15,238 nucleotides of DNA, taken from positions 1 through 15,238 of the forward strand of contig JAHENO010000119.1 in the NCBI GenBank assembly GCA_018609945.1. Reading direction: 5' to 3'. Position numbers and translations under genes: made by a program. Under the pieces are notes generated by a model. That model did not search any database, was not told where the DNA came from, and worked only from the letters and a program-made list of their open reading frames with translations. This DNA is from Haloarculaceae archaeon (GTDB lineage: Archaea; Halobacteriota; Halobacteria; Halobacteriales; Haloarculaceae). Every line of letters begins with the position of its first letter. The first letter of the stretch is position 1. This document shows positions 13,315 through 15,238 of this stretch, piece after piece.

Positions 13315-15238
13315 GTGACCGACCACACGGCCCGGGCGGGGCTGGCCGCCCACGACGGCGATGACGCGCCGGCCGAGGCGGACGATGTCGGTGCCTACTA
13401 CACCGACCCGCAGGTCGCCCGGTTCCTGGCTCGCCGCGGGCTGTGGGAGGCACTCCGGACGCACCTCGAACGCGACGTCGAACGCGGCCGGGCACCGGAC
13501 GGACTGGCCCGCCACGGCCTGCCCCGTCCACGGCGCGAGGGAAGCGACGGGGACAGCCAGTGGGGATTCGCCGCTCTCGCCGACCGCTACGCGGACGAGC
13601 CGGCTGTCCTCGCACACGTCGACGGGGTGCTCCGGAATCTGACGGTCTGTGATCCAGCCGCGGGGGACGGGGCGCTCCTGCTGGCGGCCGCGGAGACGCT
13701 GTGCGAGTGGCGCTCCCGGTGTGGCGACCACGACCCGGGGACACTCCGGCGCGGAATCCTGTCCGCGAACCTCTTCGGCGTCGACTGCCGCGCGGCGGCG
13801 GCCGAGGCGTGCAGGCGCCGCCTCCGGGCGTGGGCGCTCGACGCTGCGCCGGACGAGTCACCCGAGCCCGACGCACGACCACCCGTGCCCGACCCTGCCG
13901 TCCGGACCGGAAACAGTCTCCTGGGCATCGTCGACCGCGAATTGCTCGCCGAGACACGGCGGGACCTCGAGGCGACGGCCCCGGACGCCGTCGACACGCG
14001 CCGGGACGAACTCCGGCCGCGTCTCGACGCGGCCTACGCCGCCCGCCAGCGCGCCCGCGACGACGGCCCGCGGATGGCCGACCACGTCGCCGACGCAGAC
14101 GCGGCGTGGTCGAGTCTGCTGGCGGCTCCCGGGCCGGCGGTGCTCCGCGTCACCGTCCCCGAGGGGCTTCCCGACGACCTCGCGGCGGCTCTGGACGAGC
14201 AGGGATTCAGGACCTACACGTACACGGCACGCTTCGAGGACCCCGCACTCGATACCTCGACTACCGACGACCTGTCGCTCGACAAACACGGCCTCGAACG
14301 GTTGTTCGAACGCCTCCGGGGGGGTCCCGACGACTGGGCGGTCGTGGTCGAACGCGCGTACGTCGGGAGAGACTTCGCGCCGGACGCGCTCGACGCTCTC
14401 CACTGGCCGCTCGCGTTCCCGTCGGCCTTCCGCGAGGGCGGGTTCGACCTCGTGCTCGGGAACCCGCCGTACGGTGCGTCCCTCGCTCCCGAAGCGGAGC
14501 CGCTGGTGACCGACGAGGCGAACTACGAGTGCCAGCGCGCTGTCGATTCCTGCGAGTGGTTCTACGAGCGCGCTCTCGCCCTCGCCCGCGACGGCGGCGT
14601 TGTCTCCTTCGTGGTCACGAAGGCCCTCGCCTTCTACGCGTCCTGGTCGGACATCCGCGGGACACTGCTCGACGAGACTGCGATCAGGCACGTCTTCGAC
14701 GTCGGACTGGGCGTCGCGGACGTCGACCTCGAGACGGTCGCTCTGGTTCACACGCTCGACGGCGCCGGGCAGGAACACGGCGAGAGTGAGGAGACCGTCG
14801 CAGCGGTCTACCACAGCGAAAACCGCCAGCGCAGGGACGCGAACCGCCCCGTCTACCGCGGCAGCGTCGACCAGCGCGTCATGCGCGACGCCGGCACCAT
14901 AGTCTTCAGCCCCCTCGACGACGACCAGCGCGCGGCGCTGGACCGGATTCGCGGCTGCGACCGGCGCCTGGGGGACGTGATGTCGACGGTGGAGACGACC
15001 CGGCAACTGTACGTGCCCGACAGCGAGAAGCGAACCCTCGGCCCCGGCGACGACGCCTACGTCGAGAGCAATCCCTGGGTGCAACCGTTCCACCTGACGG
15101 ACGTCTGGCACTGCGACCTCGACGCGTACCGCGAGTCGGTCCGGACCTACGCCGTCCCGCGGGTCATGCTGAAGGTGCTGCGGGGGTCGCGGCTGCGCGC
15201 GTGGCTCGACCCGCACGGCGAACTCGTCGGGACCGAGA
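13315..15238 (+). CDS. Adenine DNA methyltransferase, Eco57I / Type IIG-like (3'-partial)
   Basis: An open frame from GTG 13315 to the window end, 641 codons visible and no stop. The protein begins with GAYYTDPQVARFL (from residue 26), the usual opening of these methylases. SAM-binding motif I is DPAAGDGALL (113-122), an acidic residue follows in LFGVDCR (Asp157), and TGNSLLG is at 198-204. The catalytic NPPY is at 383-386 in GGFDLVLGNPPYG, which defines an N6-adenine methyltransferase. Later sequence (613-632, AVPRVMLKVLRGSRLRAWLD) resembles the target-recognition region of Eco57I/TaqI-like enzymes. Only 112 residues precede motif I and no PD-(D/E)xK nuclease motif was noticed there, so this may be a methylase without a fused N-terminal nuclease. 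About 180 residues between motif III and NPPY are extra and partly helical. Start codon is uncertain: no in-frame ATG is near and no promoter was seen. Function as restriction-modification, other defence, or orphan methylation cannot be decided here. Confidence 0.88.
   Translation, partial: MTDHTARAGLAAHDGDDAPAEADDVGAYYTDPQVARFLARRGLWEALRTHLERDVERGRAPDGLARHGLPRPRREGSDGDSQWGFAALADRYADEPAVLAHVDGVLRNLTVCDPAAGDGALLLAAAETLCEWRSRCGDHDPGTLRRGILSANLFGVDCRAAAAEACRRRLRAWALDAAPDESPEPDARPPVPDPAVRTGNSLLGIVDRELLAETRRDLEATAPDAVDTRRDELRPRLDAAYAARQRARDDGPRMADHVADADAAWSSLLAAPGPAVLRVTVPEGLPDDLAAALDEQGFRTYTYTARFEDPALDTSTTDDLSLDKHGLERLFERLRGGPDDWAVVVERAYVGRDFAPDALDALHWPLAFPSAFREGGFDLVLGNPPYGASLAPEAEPLVTDEANYECQRAVDSCEWFYERALALARDGGVVSFVVTKALAFYASWSDIRGTLLDETAIRHVFDVGLGVADVDLETVALVHTLDGAGQEHGESEETVAAVYHSENRQRRDANRPVYRGSVDQRVMRDAGTIVFSPLDDDQRAALDRIRGCDRRLGDVMSTVETTRQLYVPDSEKRTLGPGDDAYVESNPWVQPFHLTDVWHCDLDAYRESVRTYAVPRVMLKVLRGSRLRAWLDPHGELVGTE

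Noticed and set aside
1..15238. CRISPR array, tRNA, rRNA, integrase or complete insertion sequence
   Set aside because: No regularly spaced repeats, tRNA-like cloverleaf sequences, rRNA sequence, or transposase/integrase motifs were seen on reading; weak or degenerate tRNA-like sequences could have been missed without a scanning tool.

Overview
The window is a GC-rich (roughly 70%) piece of a haloarchaeal chromosome. The evidence is the acidic Asp/Glu-rich proteins, a twin-arginine lipoprotein, TATA-like boxes about 25-30 bases upstream of start codons (the leaderless-transcript layout of Halobacteria), and a bacterial-type leucyl-tRNA synthetase with an archaeal-style C-terminus, a combination known in this class. 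No rRNA, tRNA, CRISPR array or transposase gene was seen. The genus cannot be fixed from sequence alone.

Layout. 1-510: end of an unrecognised plus-strand gene, probably cut by the window start. 580-661: an 82-base nearly perfect palindrome between convergent genes. 661-1230 and 1357-2271, minus strand: a small membrane protein and a Tat-exported lipoprotein, both of unknown function. 2537-6722, plus strand: a tight three-gene operon for a MoxR-type AAA+ ATPase, a DUF58 protein and a membrane-anchored transglutaminase-like protein, probably acting in cell-envelope assembly or maturation. 6766-7200: a small haloarchaeal DUF5778-like protein. 7208-8509, minus strand: an MFS transporter of the oxalate/formate antiporter type. 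8613-9257: precorrin-2 dehydrogenase of siroheme/heme synthesis. 9304-12036: leuS. 12096-13298: a class V PLP-dependent aminotransferase. 13315 to the window end: the first 641 codons of an Eco57I/Type IIG-like adenine DNA methyltransferase.

Most genes are core or lineage-typical haloarchaeal genes. The parts that look least ordinary are the 82-base palindrome, which supplies the stop codon of the neighbouring membrane-protein gene; an Asp-rich hexapeptide-repeat insertion inside the zinc-binding region of LeuRS; and the methyltransferase at the right edge, which has a long insertion between its SAM-binding and catalytic motifs and may mark the start of a restriction or defence locus continuing outside the window. 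No complete new system can be demonstrated from the bases visible here.
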